Shown: positions 26,201-34,819, counted from the stretch's first letter. The stretch is 64,000 nt of DNA from Ophiura sarsii (GCA_035610835.1 CM069455.1:49572955-49636954); one strand, 5' to 3'. The notes: generated from the sequence alone by a model not told the origin. Translations and numbers: made by a program.

Positions 26201-29200
26201 AAAATATTGCTGAGAAATAGTGTACGCAAGACCCAGGGAGGGGGCGGTACCATATAAAGGGGGCTGTAATTGTCATCGTTGGAGGGGGTTGGGGTCCCAA
26301 ATATCTGGGGGTGTCATAGTTTTTGACAGGGTCATAAATTCCCATTTAAAAAAACCCCATAGTTTTATTTAAGGCTCTATAATTTAAGCCAATGAGGTAA
26401 ACTTATGGGTTGTAAAGCACCGTCACCCCTGGGTATCATAATGACTTATAGCACGAGGCAGCGTAGCTGCCGAGAGCTATAAGGAATTAATAGCACTCAT
26501 GGACAGCACTGGTATCAGTGATGATTTATGTGGCAGAACTGTGCTGTACAAACCCCTGCACAGTAGGACACTGATAGAACTTAGAAGTTTTGATTCAAGC
26601 AACACTGATCAAGATAGACAATCATCTACTAAACACACACAAACACCAAGTTGGGATATAATGAATCAGGTTATTTACGATGTCAAATTTACAGCACTCT
26701 GAAGCTGTACGATAAGTGAAATTTGTGGAACTCTGGACTAGCTGTGTATGTGCTATTAGTATAATTATAGCCTTTATATTTTTTTATTGACAGAGAATAT
26801 TAAAATATCCGCTCCTCTTGCGTGAGCTGCAAAATCGTTTTGACTCCGAGAGTGAGATACACTATCATCTTAACATGGCTTTGAAGGAAATGCAGACAGT
26901 AGCCAATCACATCAACGATATGATGCGGGTACACGAGCAATATGGCAATGTGTTTGAGACACTGCTTGCGGTAAGTTTAACACAAAAATTACTGCATAAA
27001 GCGATAAAAAAAACACCCTGTTATATGGGCTTAACGCACACCTATGACGTCATGACATTGTTTTCTCACTCCATTATTGTCTAAGAATGGAGAGATAGAA
27101 CAATAACACGCCATTCGTACATTTACGAATGGAGACTTTTGTTAAGAATGGAGAGTTATTGTTAAGAATGGAGAGTTATTGTTTAGAGAACAATATCCCT
27201 CAGTTGTTTGACGATGGCATAACGTTGCCACAACGTTAATAATAATAGCGTTGTTGTTAATGCTATATAGATTTATGCATTTAGCCAACGTTGGCCCAAC
27301 GTTTCAACAACAACGTTAAACCAACGTTTATACACCTATCAGTTGTAAGACGCACTATAGGACCCCCGGGAGTGGTGCGTCACTTTACCGAGGTGCGTCA
27401 ACTTCTCATGTACCATGACGCACCCTGTGTCAAAAAAACGACGGACCATTGCCATCCAAATACGCACCCTCAGTCAACTATCAGCCCATTCGCACCCATG
27501 TAAAGTGACGGACCTTTACGCACCCTCCGTCAATTTTTTGACGGACCAAAGGCTACCACTGACGTACCCTCCGTCAAGAATTATTGGTAAACGACACACC
27601 CACGACGCACCTCTCCCGGGGGGGTCGTATAGTGCGTCTTACAACTGATAGGTGTATTATGCAACACTAGATTTATGTATATGGAAAAGCAACATATCAG
27701 TCGTGCTCAACAATATCCCCACTTTTACTGCAGTTGTGGTTAGAAACACTGGACAAGTAGCAGCTAAAATCAAGGAACTATTCGACTTTTCTCAATCAAA
27801 CAACTGCTGTCATTCGATCCATGTTGCATTATCACTAGGGGAAAGGAGGAGGGAGGGCAGGGGAGGGAGATTTAATGAGGGTCTCTCACTTTATCTCTAC
27901 GTCTCTTTAAGGTATATTATGTGATCTTTCCAGGGAACGCCCTCAACATCGAAAAAAAAATAGAAAGCAGATTTTCTTGCAGATTTACATTTCTGATCAT
28001 AAATCATGCATACATTCCAAGTTACAGGGCGATACGATTCTTAATTACTTTAAAATCATGGTTTTAGAGTGAAAATAAACTGTCGGAATCCCAACAGTTT
28101 ATATTTTTCACTCTAAATTCACTCTAAAACCATGATTTTGAGGTAATTAGGAATCGTATCGCTCTGTAACTTGGAATGTATGATTTATGATCGGAAATGT
28201 AAATCTGCAAGAAAATCTACTTTCTAAAAAAAATCATGAATAGAGGGCGCTCTCTGGAAAAGATCACATAATATGCCTTTAACCATGTCATTGTCTTATA
28301 CACTATTTAAATATTTATAGCAAGTAGAGTTTTAGGTCATTGAGACAGTTAAAACCCAACAGCTCGGCCCTACGAATCCCCGCCGACGGCATTCCCCCAC
28401 CAGTCCACCAGTAGCGTAACCAGGGTGCCCCAGCAAGTCATGCTCCCCCCCCCCCCCCCCCCCCTCCCCCATTGACAAAGGAGTAATAAATTAAAAATGG
28501 TTCTGAATGATTTCTTTCAGCCTACGGCACCGTTGAAGGGTACCAAAAAATCCAAAGCTATGGTAAGTGTAATCTTTAAACATGGAATCAATCAGTTTAA
28601 AAAGATTTTTAAAAAAAAAGTTTTCAATTGCAGGGCATATTTATTTTGACAAGTGTTATACATTTTACTTCTTACACTTCAGAGCCTATATCCCACCAGG
28701 CGTAACGCTGGCTCGATGTCAGGGGTCCTACTGAATTTGTCTGGACCCTTTAAGGACTGCATACACATGTATCTAAAGGGTCCAAAATATATATGGAAGA
28801 TGGACAATGACAATTCAGTACCTTTTTTTATCCATTTCCGTGCATTGTGACATTTCAGGGGTCCATACAATTTTATCCTGACCCCATTTCAAGGTGTAAT
28901 TTGATGCGTCAAACAAAAAAGTAAGAGGTCTATTATATTATAATATATGACGCACACGCGTCAGAATGCTACCCCTGTTAAGATTATCCCACTGTATGAT
29001 CCCTGCCATTTCCCAGGACCCCTAGGCCAGGGTTGCATCAATAAGTACATACAATGGATCCATTTTAATTTTCAGGTGACAGAATTACCAATGGATGATC
29101 TTGTGATGCATAGTACAGCAACATGGCTTAATGCTGATAAGGATTTAGGCAAGGCAAAAAGAATTACAAGAGGACCAGAAATAACAGTATTAGGTAAATA

Positions 29201-30377
29201 TAAGTAGGAGTGGGCTATAAATGGGTGAAATACCAAAATTTTCAGTCAGGGGTCAAAAAAAAAGTATGCAGCGCCCTCTTGTGTCACCCTATATGATCCT
29301 TGTGGAGGAGTGGGTTTCATATTGCTCATTTTGTGGCTTGTTGCTGTGATTTTGGTGTCTAAATAATTGTAAATAGAGCTCAAACTAGCAAATTTTGAAA
29401 GTTACATAAAAATCGGCTCCGAAGATGATCACAATTTTGACCTACTCAAGAAATCTGGGCGTTTTATCACAATTAGTTTGCCCGCAGCGCTCATTAGATC
29501 GTTTTTTGGAAGCCACCATTGAATTGTACACGAGGAGGGGTGCGTTGACCCCAATGCATTTGAATAGGAGCGGTGAGGAGTGGTGCAAGGAAATTGGTTT
29601 TTTTAATTACGCCTACTCGCCACTATATTTCTAAGGGCCATATCCAAACTCCAGTGATTTTAAAGCATTTTTCTACCGATTTTACCCCGGTATTCCAACG
29701 GTATTTCGTTCTATCCCCGGTATTCCAACGGTATTTCGTTCTATTTCGTTGGAATACCGGGGTAAAATCGGTAGAAAAATGCTTTAAAATCACTGGAGTT
29801 TAGATATGGCCCCTAAATAGGGCTTTCTTGGACTTCCGAAAGGCATTTTACACAGTGTAGAGGATCTTACAAAGTACACCCAATAGTTATACACCCAATA
29901 GTTATACACGCTATCCAAAAAAAAGCATATCCACGTTGTTGTAGAAAAACACCCTTAAACCCTCTTTTTCGTACACGTTTATAAGTGCACCATCACGGAG
30001 AGGTAAAGGCTCCGAAAAGTTATTTTTGGGAGCGCGACCCCTTGGCTTGATGAGCGATCACCCGGGTTCGAGCCCCGGGGGCGACACAGCACATTTGTTT
30101 ATTTTGTTATTACTTCTCCCCGGTTTCCCCCGGTTAGCTTTAGTTCTAATGTACAAATCGGGTTTATGAGTCAATTCAATGATGAGAACATCACTTTTAT
30201 CTTATACAGTATTCAAGAAAGCTGTGGTCCTCATCTGCAAGGAGAAGATGCGAACCCGCCGCCTGTCACTCGTAGGGATGATGGCCGCCGCCCAGGCTGC
30301 CGATGATGATGGGTGTAGCTTCAAAACACTCATACCGATATCTAACGTACAGGCCAAGGAAATTACTGATAATGAAG
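14198..30377 (+). CDS. TIAM1: TIAM1/TIAM2/still-life family Rac guanine-nucleotide exchange factor, partial gene (10 exons seen)
   Basis: Ten exons spell a Ser/Arg-rich linker, a complete DH (RhoGEF) domain and the first part of the following PH domain. Family members load Rac GTPases with GTP at the membrane and act in cytoskeleton and synapse remodelling (known of the family, not seen here). Diagnostic stretches are IINELIQTEQGYVKDL (DH alpha-1), SYLIKPMQ/RILKYPLLLREL (conserved DH core), HYHLNMALKEMQTVANHIN (the TIAM E.HYHLD helix), MDDLVMHSTATWLN (TIAM MGDLLLHTTVIWLN) and FKKAVVLICKE (first PH strands). Exons are 14198-14260, 16698-16763, 17576-17689, 21621-21967, 24505-24630, 25329-25543, 26794-26970, 28521-28562, 29076-29193 and 30210-30377. 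Phases agree at every junction. The exon at 25329 carries an apparent one-base deletion. Upstream domains and the 3' end are not found; the neighbour is a convergent adhesion GPCR. Confidence 0.9.
14296..15327. mobile_element. mariner-like non-autonomous element with TA duplication
   Basis: The terminal inverted repeat AACGAGGGTCATTCAATAAG continues ~40 bases on both sides and is flanked by TA (14294-14295, 15328-15329). It is ~1.03 kb and no intact transposase is visible. It lies in the intron after the 14198-14260 exon. Confidence 0.75.
15341..15620. repeat. 280-bp stem-loop element
   Basis: Arms ~70 bp: gtaacccaagttcaaagtaa and atagtttcagagaatttgtg on the left reappear inverted at 15545-15620. 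Non-coding. Confidence 0.75.
15621..16440. other. intron sequence with G-rich tracts
   Basis: Long G runs at 15823-15835, 16144-16194 and 16269-16284. Open frames across them are runs of Gly or Pro and are not coding. Tract lengths are unreliable. Confidence 0.6.
16441..16641. repeat. 200-bp palindromic MITE next to an exon
   Basis: tagtctatttggcc...acagtgacgtaac at the left end is mirrored by gttacgtcactgtcc...ccaaatagagta at the right. The core is CG-rich (gcgcgcgcc), unlike the flanks. It ends ~57 bases upstream of the 16698 exon. Confidence 0.7.
16698..16763 (+). CDS. TIAM1: TIAM-like exon 2, Ser/Arg linker
   Basis: It is flanked by tatgtag and gtaagt. The reading after the split codon is EERSRRKSSTLTPDHSRLEVP, given here as a short basic linker with RRKSS and TPDHSR, which look like kinase-type sites (inference). 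Phase 1 on both sides keeps frame from the 14198 exon into the 17576 exon. A 200-bp palindromic element (16441-16641) sits directly upstream in the intron. Confidence 0.6.
17236..17520 (+). repeat. GGTT/GGTTGGT microsatellite
   Basis: Degenerate (ttgg)n with inserted variants, ~280 bases. Two forward frames are open and Trp/Val/Gly-rich only because of the repeat. It ends ~55 bases before the 17576 exon. Confidence 0.9.
17576..17689 (+). CDS. TIAM1: TIAM-like exon 3, proline/serine linker
   Basis: Acceptor cttcatacag, donor gtaagt. It reads ITKQFTVDVPLKQRSRTP, then SPIPPTILEEGEPAVRRVP. It is a 114-bp phase-1/phase-1 exon, so it could be skipped without changing frame. There is no recognised domain; the position just N-terminal of the DH domain and the Pro/Ser content fit a regulated linker. 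The preceding intron holds a large GGTT microsatellite. Confidence 0.65.
17757..18599 (+). mobile_element. Harbinger-like element fossil with terminal inverted repeats
   Basis: The ends are GGGCGTGTTCACACTATAGC on the left and its inverted complement on the right, each next to a TA. Inside, near both ends, lie several palindromic ACCCGGGT motifs. The only protein relic is a Myb/SANT-like gene (18062-18310); the DDE transposase is absent. About 850 bp, in the intron between the 17576 and 21621 exons. Confidence 0.75.
18062..18310 (+). pseudogene. Myb/SANT-like DNA-binding protein of a Harbinger transposon, frameshifted
   Basis: From ATG 18062 it reads MANKWNQTEAMMELWADETV, then QISLNSMIHNKDIYANISRQ, then MEAMGFHRNIEQ. 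This is the trihelix/Myb-like domain pattern (W..E....L..W.....Q..L.....N...Y..I...M...G), where the next expected step is C..KIK.LKK. That continuation (CQNKIKALKKKITDTETHNN) is present in another frame: a tandem 10-bp duplication (aacattgagc at 18206-18215 and 18216-18225) shifts the frame and gives an early TGA. In Harbinger elements this second protein binds DNA and imports the transposase. Confidence 0.75.
18600..19285. other. intron sequence with CAAGT-rich arms
   Basis: agtcaagtcaagtc-type motifs near 18640-18670 and 19110-19170, with related gaactgaatgaactataata blocks at ~18700 and ~18940, suggest an old inverted-repeat element. No coding signal. Confidence 0.4.
19287..20560. mobile_element. 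1.27-kb TIR element rich in GTCAAATTTGAC motifs
   Basis: Terminal inverted repeats TACACACTTAAAAATAGGTA then GTCAAAA are present on both ends. The interior is a dense field of gtcaaa/tttgac and gggtcatttttgac words in both orientations, spaced tens of bases apart. No protein coding. Confidence 0.78.
20572..21485. mobile_element. mariner-end foldback carrying an inverted reverse-transcriptase fragment
   Basis: Ends CGAGGGGGTATCAAAAACTT are inverted over ~120 bases and flanked by TA. Inside, the same RT piece occurs twice in opposite directions: minus strand near 21090-21160 (LLEGVPQGSVI) and plus strand near 21225-21335 (VEGVP.GSVIGP, then MYTAPLEDVIDVHGLGI-like). GVPQGSV.GPLLF is the conserved block of non-LTR reverse transcriptases. 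The left arm also carries a poly-T/poly-C low-complexity insertion (20710-20980). A related copy is at 35885-36285. Confidence 0.75.
21621..21967 (+). CDS. TIAM1: TIAM-like exon 4, linker plus DH alpha-1
   Basis: Acceptor ttttttccacag, donor gtaggt. After two bases of a split codon it encodes 115 residues. The first ~75 are low complexity: RSRSPSPNP, then a Thr run encoded by (aca)n, then a Pro/Ser/Glu stretch. The last 40 are the start of the DH domain: LKYIINELIQTEQGYVKDLR through FLVPLKRAALIPDDE. The TIAM1 counterpart has the same ELL.TE..YVKDL...YL.PL spacing. It ends in phase 0. Confidence 0.88.
22080..23673. repeat. ACGGAGGCTAT-family foldback, copy 2, interrupted
   Basis: Left end cagcatagcctccgtaaaac and right end gttttacggaggctattata are inverted; arms of ~300 bp match copy 1. 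A second inverted-repeat element (22387-23263) sits in the middle. All lies in the intron after the 21621-21967 exon. Confidence 0.8.
22387..23263. mobile_element. Tc1/mariner-like foldback nested in another foldback
   Basis: Terminal repeat TACACATGGAAAAAAGTATC followed by gcaccac on both ends, flanked by TA. Arms of ~220 bp mirror each other (ccaccatggtgtgatat, ccaaggggaaaatgcat). 877 bp, no transposase. The open frames across it are arms read through. Confidence 0.8.
23674..24504. other. intron sequence, nothing recognised
   Basis: Unique-looking AT-rich intron before the 24505 exon; no repeat, RNA or exon supported. Confidence 0.4.
24505..24630 (+). CDS. TIAM1: TIAM-like exon 5, DH domain
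   Basis: Acceptor ttttatcag, donor gtaagt, exactly 42 codons, phase 0 on both sides. It reads IDAITKTIKDISAFQDVLLQ, then SMEDAKNLNPDFDSLEDPND, then FK, matching the TIAM1 segment that ends DQFK. Its last 45 bp, the donor and 23 intron bases are duplicated immediately downstream (24654-24721). Reading through the first donor meets an in-frame TGA at 24655-24657. Confidence 0.9.
24586..24721 (+). repeat. 68-bp tandem duplication across an exon-intron boundary
   Basis: 24586-24653 and 24654-24721 are ~80% identical copies: the last 45 bp of the DH exon, its splice donor and 23 bases of intron. The second donor has decayed to gtaatt. Confidence 0.88.
24722..25328. other. intron sequence, nothing recognised
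   Basis: Contains short G-rich tracts near 24890-24975. No supported feature. Confidence 0.4.
25329..25543 (+). CDS. TIAM1: TIAM-like exon 6, DH domain, frameshifted near its 3' end
   Basis: Acceptor ttcctatacag, donor gtaaga. It begins RILMALGSAFLFHRGTFNLY and continues SKFCAVHSRAQKL, matching TIAM1 (LFSLGGSFLYYADRFKLYS.FCA.H). Near 25515-25517 the frame shifts: upstream codons run to DTPTLAF, while the diagnostic SYLIKPMQ and the donor phase lie in another frame. One extra base in the TTT tract would restore agreement. This could be an assembly error or a real lesion. Confidence 0.85.
25660..25931 (-). mobile_element. piggyBac-type MITE with TTAA duplication
   Basis: The ends AGGTGTATG and CATCTACCT are inverted, flanked on both sides by TTAA (25656-25659, 25932-25935). 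The same family, opposite orientation, is in the 1.78-kb array (first copy 40962-41319) and at 54476-54811. Confidence 0.8.
25936..26793. other. intron sequence, no supported gene
   Basis: AT-rich with short G tracts (26225-26300). An open frame at 26499-26702 has no family match or splice support. Confidence 0.4.
26794..26970 (+). CDS. TIAM1: TIAM-like exon 7, DH core helices
   Basis: Acceptor tattgacag, donor gtaagt, 59 codons, phase 0/0. It opens RILKYPLLLRELQNRFDSES, the most conserved DH block, and continues EIHYHLNMALKEMQTVANHI and NDMMRVHEQYGNVFETLLA. The TIAM1 equivalent is RILKYPLLLREL...E.HYHLDVAIKTMNKVASHINEM.KIHEEFG.VFD.L. This is the strongest family match in the window. Confidence 0.95.
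27331..27656. mobile_element. 326-bp Harbinger-like MITE with TTA duplication
   Basis: Terminal inverted repeat TACACCTATCAGTTGTAAGA then cgcactata on both ends; TTA on each flank (27328-27330, 27657-27659), the TWA size of PIF/Harbinger. Between them are several gacgcaccctc/cgtcaa words repeated in direct and inverted form. Confidence 0.78.
27905..28281. repeat. 370-bp hairpin element
   Basis: Arms of ~150 bp: tttaaggtatattatgtgat at the left end mirrors atcacataatatgcctttaa at the right, and accatgattttaaa-type cores face each other around a cagtttata loop. Non-coding. Confidence 0.85.
28441..28470 (+). repeat. poly-C tract
   Basis: A near-continuous C run in the intron ~50 bases upstream of the 28521 exon; it may be miscounted. 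Confidence 0.8.
28521..28562 (+). CDS. TIAM1: TIAM-like exon 8, 42-bp microexon
   Basis: Acceptor atttctttcag, donor gtaagt. It reads PTAPLKGTKKSKAM, 14 codons, phase 0/0, filling the basic DH-PH junction where TIAM1 has EQTGEKKEVADLS. Lysine-rich. It could be skipped in frame. A poly-C tract lies ~50 bp upstream of the acceptor. Confidence 0.75.
29076..29193 (+). CDS. TIAM1: TIAM-like exon 9, DH-PH junction
   Basis: Acceptor taattttcag, donor gtaaat. It reads VTELPMDDLVMHSTATWLNA, then DKDLGKAKRITRGPEITVL, ending in phase 1. It matches the TIAM1 segment MGDLLLHTTVIWLNPPASLGKWKKEPELAAF at the start of the PH domain. Confidence 0.88.
29634..29814. repeat. 180-bp near-perfect hairpin
   Basis: gggccatatccaaactccag on the left pairs with ctggagtttagatatggccc on the right, and arms remain almost perfect through attttaccccggtattccaa. 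The left arm carries a direct duplication of ccggtattccaacggtattt, giving an asymmetric top. Confidence 0.88.
30028..30095 (+). repeat. tRNA-like SINE head
   Basis: A B-box-like gggttcgagcccc inside a short stem (cccggg..cccggg), preceded by an A-box-like ggcttgatgag. No complete cloverleaf, so a SINE fragment is the safer reading. It lies ~115 bases upstream of the 30210 exon. Confidence 0.4.
30210..30377 (+). CDS. TIAM1: TIAM-like exon 10, first PH strands
   Basis: Acceptor tcttatacag, donor gtaggt. After completing a Val codon it reads FKKAVVLICKEKMRTRRLSL, then an alanine-rich insert (MMAAAQAAD), then CSFKTLIPISNVQAKEITDN. FKKAVVLICKE matches VFKTAVVLVYKD of TIAM1. It ends in phase 1, so at least one more exon is needed to finish the PH domain; none was found before the gap at 30809. 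Confidence 0.85.
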
Positions 30378-30665
30378 GTAGGTTTTATATTGTTCTCATC
30401 ATGCAGGCGACGATTTTGGTGAATTTTATAATTTTTTGAAATGTTTTCAAATGTTCAGACCTAGGGTCTATAACATGAAGATCAACTCATGAATTCTTAA
30501 ACAATCTTCCAAAGAAGAGTTGGAAACTTCCTAAAAAATAACTTAATCTTCTTAAGTGTTATGCAATAACATTGATATCCGCCGACAACTATTGTTTTCT
30601 CTTAAGATAATTGCTGGTGGTATGCATGGGCTAAATAATAGTACTATGCCTTAGGATATCGAGGA

Positions 30666-30765
30666 GTGTGGTCTAAACGCCAAAGAAAGAGAGATAGGCA
30701 CTCCGCGCGCGAGCTTTGCTCGGCACGTCACTTTACCTTTACCTTTACCTTACCTAGGAAGAGTT
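30666..30765 (+). repeat. 3' part of a SINE
   Basis: gataggcactccgcgcgcga, ctcggc and a (tttacc)n tail match the 3' end of the SINE at 52350-52690. It ends shortly before the assembly gap. Confidence 0.65.
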
Positions 30766-30808
30766 ATTCTCAACAGGTTAACAAGAATATTAAAGAATTC
30801 TTTCTAAG

Positions 30809-30908
30809 NNNNNNNNNNNNNNNNNNNNNNNNNNNNNNNNNNNNNNNNNNNNNNNNNNNNNNNNNNNNNNNNNNNNNNNNNNNNNNNNNNNNNNNNNNNN
30901 NNNNNNNN
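30809..30908. other. assembly gap (100 N)
   Basis: Exactly 100 N, the conventional placeholder for a gap of unknown size. It begins ~430 bases after the last visible TIAM-like exon, so missing PH-domain exons may be hidden here. Confidence 1.
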
Positions 30909-31100
30909 CGGGACGCCGGGAAATCCAGCCATGTTTTACGCAAAATATCCGACTTCAGATCCCGTGATTCTAGTAGCGGGGCACCTCGCTTGGAGCGCGG
31001 TGGCCTCAGAAGGGTGGCTTCAGAATGTGCTACAAATAACGGAACTGAACCGCCAGACAGTCGTAATCCACACCTAAAAAAGAGGGAAAACACTTTTTAA
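30909..31100 (+). other. GC-rich open segment after the gap, unassigned
   Basis: About 190 bases clearly more GC-rich than the flanks. Two forward frames are open. One ends in TAA at 31098 and is Arg/Ser-rich (SSHVLRKISDFRSRDSSS). Another ends in TAA at about 31075 and is hydrophobic to mixed (WLQNVLQITELNRQTVVIHT). The 5' end is cut by the gap. It could be coding (a TIAM exon or another gene), contamination at a contig end, or a repeat. No domain recognised. Confidence 0.3.
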
Positions 31101-31269
31101 CACTTTTTATCAACTAGAGCTGGTGGTAGTCTGCGAAACTCTACCGTAATTAATCAAGCATGGCAACTGTCCTATCGGAATTAATTCCTTTATTACCTAT
31201 ATTTAAGTTTAATAATTCCATTTAAGCGATGGAGAAAAACACACCTGTTGACGGGCAAATAAACCTTAT

Positions 31270-32960
31270 AGGTAGGGTCGGTCGTTCAGGCGAATTTTTT
31301 TTAGGGGGTGGTCAAAATATTGATGAAAATTCTTGTAAATTTCAACAATTTTCGAAAAATTATTCAAAATATCCATTTTTAAATTAAAGAAAAATTAGTA
31401 CAGGATTTGGTTTTTTTTCTCCATCGCCTATGTGGTTATTTTACCCAATTAGCCCGTCTCTTGCTTTTTGGTGAAATTTAATATCATGCAAGATAAATGA
31501 AATTTTATCATTTCTATCCGACTTAAACTGCTATCATTTATCATCAAAGCTTGCCACCTGTTTGGCATAGGAATATTTTGACAGTGTAACTGGATCTAGA
31601 ACAAAGAGTGTAACTTAGATCTAAATTTAGATCCTCCGTTTACCCCAATCATGAAGCTAGCATGCCCATCTCTTACTGCCCCCAATCCAGTGTTCATCGA
31701 GCAAGCTTGTCAAGAGTCAAGACCAACTAACTCTAGGCTATACCAATGAATGGCTATACTGTACACAGTGGTGTATTATCAGTTACAGTATCATTTGTGA
31801 TAATCCAATGGATAAATGTAAGGCTGGTCACTGGGATAGTGGTCATGAGGATTTATTCTATATATCTATAGTGTAACTCTGCTAGCCAGTATAGAATCAT
31901 AACCAACTCATAGTTCCAATGGAGAACTCTAACATACTTGTTATCACAACCGTGAACTTGTTGCAAGTATGGATGAGTGAGTTATGAGGTATATTTGTGT
32001 CCGATTGTTGTGTGGATCCCTGACAATTAACCGCTATCATATTCAGATATTGCTTGTAACATTGCCGCTATAATCAATTAGCAGTAATTAACGAAAGTAC
32101 TACAGTCCTCAAAATAAGTAACTGACCAGGTGATTAAAAACTCTTAACTCCACCACTATACATGTAGCTCCTACGTAAAAATATTAAATTATGAAGTTGT
32201 ACAGCATTACTTATCTTTAATTTGAGATATTGTTCACGAAGATCAGTTAATAATTAAGATCGCTACATTGAAAAGGATCGAACAAAGTGCAGTTTACATT
32301 TTCACACTTGGGTTTTGAACACGCAGGACAGTGTGACAGGTGTGTGTATGGGCTGCATTGATCAATTGAAGCATCCTTTATCCTCATCTTACTATCATGA
32401 TTATCGACCCGTGAGTTTTCGCTACCCAGTTAATCAATAATCTGCCTGTTGCTAGTCCGAGACTGCGTGTATAGACGAACAAAATGTTAAAATGAAAAAC
32501 GGACTTTGTTTTGATTTTAGGCACATAACTGAGTTGATATTCATTCAATCTTCACGTGTAATATCTCAAGTTAAAGGAAAGAGGTTTCCCTACAAGTTTA
32601 TGATTTAATATGTTTACGTAGGAGCTATAGCTTTAGGTTAGAGAATATTTATAACCTGGTCAGTTACTTATTTTGAAGACTGTTTAATCGTTTGGAGGGA
32701 AGGAATGTTTCCAAAATCCTCTTGTTTGAGCAATTTTTAAACAGGATTTGGAAAGAGAGAAGAAATATGGTCAGTGCTAAGGCGACAAAAAACACTGTGC
32801 TACGGGCACGCCCGACCCTTTTTTCATATTAAAATTGTTTGCAAATTTTTATTTAAAAAAGAATTATTTTTAAAATTCTGAAAATTGCTGAAAATTCACA
32901 AACATTTCCCGACATTTTTGGAAACAAACAAAAAACCGCTCGACCGACCGACCTTGCCTG
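31270..32960. repeat. probable 1.7-kb inverted-repeat element with GGTCGGTCG ends
   Basis: ggtagggtcggtcgttcagg near 31273 is loosely mirrored by gctcgaccgaccgaccttgc near 32938, with A/T-rich subterminal arms. The interior (31500-32800) is AT-rich without coding signal. Divergence makes the boundaries approximate. Confidence 0.45.
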
Positions 32961-33056
32961 AGAGGTCCGAGTGCTTGTTAGAACACGGTGTTTTTATTTT
33001 GGTTGCCTATACTAATTCTTTGTTTACCGTAATTGGCGTAAGGTAAATTGATCTGG

Positions 33057-33629
33057 GCCCTATTGCATAAAAGTTAAGTGTAATCTTAAGTGAACTTAGG
33101 AAGAGTTATTCTTAACTCTTTTCCATGCGGCAGGCAGCAGCAGACGACATTCCAAAATGTCATCAAATATTCAAAAATGTCAAAATTATTTAATTTCATT
33201 ACCATATTGGAATCACCATGAGAAATGCATTGAAATATGTACAAACATGGCTAGTAATGGGTCAGTAAATGCTTGAGATAGACCTTGAAAGTTGTGAAAG
33301 GTTTCTGAATTTTTTAAATAATGGTAAAACTAATAGCCGCGTGGAATAACTCTTCTTAAGATGAATCTTAACACTTCCACGCAGCTGTTGGTTTTACCAA
33401 AATACAAAACAGATTTGTCAGAAATCTTTCTCAAATGTCAAGGTCTATCTGAAGGATTACTGAACCAATACTAGTCATGTTTGTACTTATTTTAATGCAT
33501 TCCTCATGGTGATTCCAAATATGGTAATGAAATTTGATAATTTTGACATATTTGAAACATTTTGTGACATTTTGGAATGCCGGCTGCAGCTGCCTGCCGC
33601 TTGGACAGTGTTAAGTGTTATGCAATAGG
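33057..33629. mobile_element. composite element: two inverted CCACGCGGC MITEs between CCTATTGCATAA ends
   Basis: Outer ends ccctattgcataa and ttatgcaatagg are inverted. Inside are a minus-oriented MITE copy (33112-33352) and a plus-oriented one (33366-33615), both of the family at 3003-3718. Confidence 0.75.
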
Positions 33630-34477
33630 ACATGAAAGACCTACATTTTTAGTTTTATTCAATGCTCCCTGTTTTACTTTAACTTTTGTCTCATTATTCT
33701 TCATTTTGTCCTTCCAATACTAAATTTCAAGTGAAACTTTTCCTACCAAGAATCATGTTGAATACCCAAAGGCGGGCGTTGATGAACTATACCCTTAAAT
33801 ATCTAGGGGGAAATAAGGTGTTTTTTTATGACCATGGATATTGGAACATGGGGATACCCAACGTGATATTATTATTTGATGCTGCTAGTGTTTTGGATCT
33901 ACAAGATCACTCAACAGGAACAATCATAAATGTCTTTGTAGTATTTATACAGTTGCATATTGTTTTATATAATTATAACTAACATATTTATACTAATAGA
34001 ATGTACTTGGGGCAATGAAGATAGGAATTGACCCTAAGGGGGCTGTCATTTTCTTCAGTGGGGGGGGGGGGGGGGGGGGGGGGGGCGGGGGGGGGGGGGT
34101 CCCAAATATCCTTGGGGTCATAGGGTTCTTTTACACAGAAAATAGAGGGTCATGAAATGAAAACCATTGTAATAGGGGGTCAAAGAAAAAATATAGTTAC
34201 ATTACTGAAAAGCGCGCATACATTGTAGTTCACATCCTCAAATATTTTGCAGCACTTTGTTAAAGACCTTAATGTTAACAAAATGAACTAATTTTTACAT
34301 CTCAAATTGCAAGGAAGCTAACATTTTTATTTTACATATTACTAAACTTTAACAGAAAAAGTAATGGATACAGGACGTATAATTTGTGAACCTGTCATGT
34401 ATTTTCCTTCACAATTGTGACTGTTGTTCATACTAAAGTGCTATTTGATCAAGAAACAAGTGTCATCAGAACAACGC
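33630..34477. other. no gene seen; contains poly-G tract
   Basis: An open frame at 33686-33982 has no family match. 34062-34099 is a long G run. Otherwise AT-rich non-coding. Confidence 0.4.
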
Positions 34478-34716
34478 TTTCCATGCGGCAGGCGGCTGCA
34501 GACGACATTCCAAATGTTCATAAAATGTTTCAAAAATGTCAAATTTATTGAGCTTCATTGCAATATTTGGAATCACCATGAGAAATGCATTGAAATAAGT
34601 ACAAACATGCCTAGTATTGGTTCAGTAATCCTTGAGGTAGATCATGAAAGTTACGAAAGGTTTCTAAAAAATCTGTTTTGTATAATATGGTAAAACCAAC
34701 AGCCGCGTGGAAAGTG
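34478..34716 (-). repeat. CCACGCGGC-family MITE
   Basis: cgctttccatgcggcaggcg at the left and cagccgcgtggaaagtgtta at the right; internal sequence is the inverted complement of the copy at 58504-58748. Confidence 0.82.
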
Positions 34717-34819
34717 TTATGCCATAGCACATTCTCAAACTATTAAATGGTGCAATGTTAACACTTTGTGGGAATATTGCCTCGTTTTACTATGTCCGTA
34801 TCACAATAAATTACAGATA

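Noticed and set aside
30666..31100. Single 144-residue frame across the gap
   Set aside because: It joins a SINE tail and unrelated sequence through 100 N of unknown true length, so the frame is meaningless.
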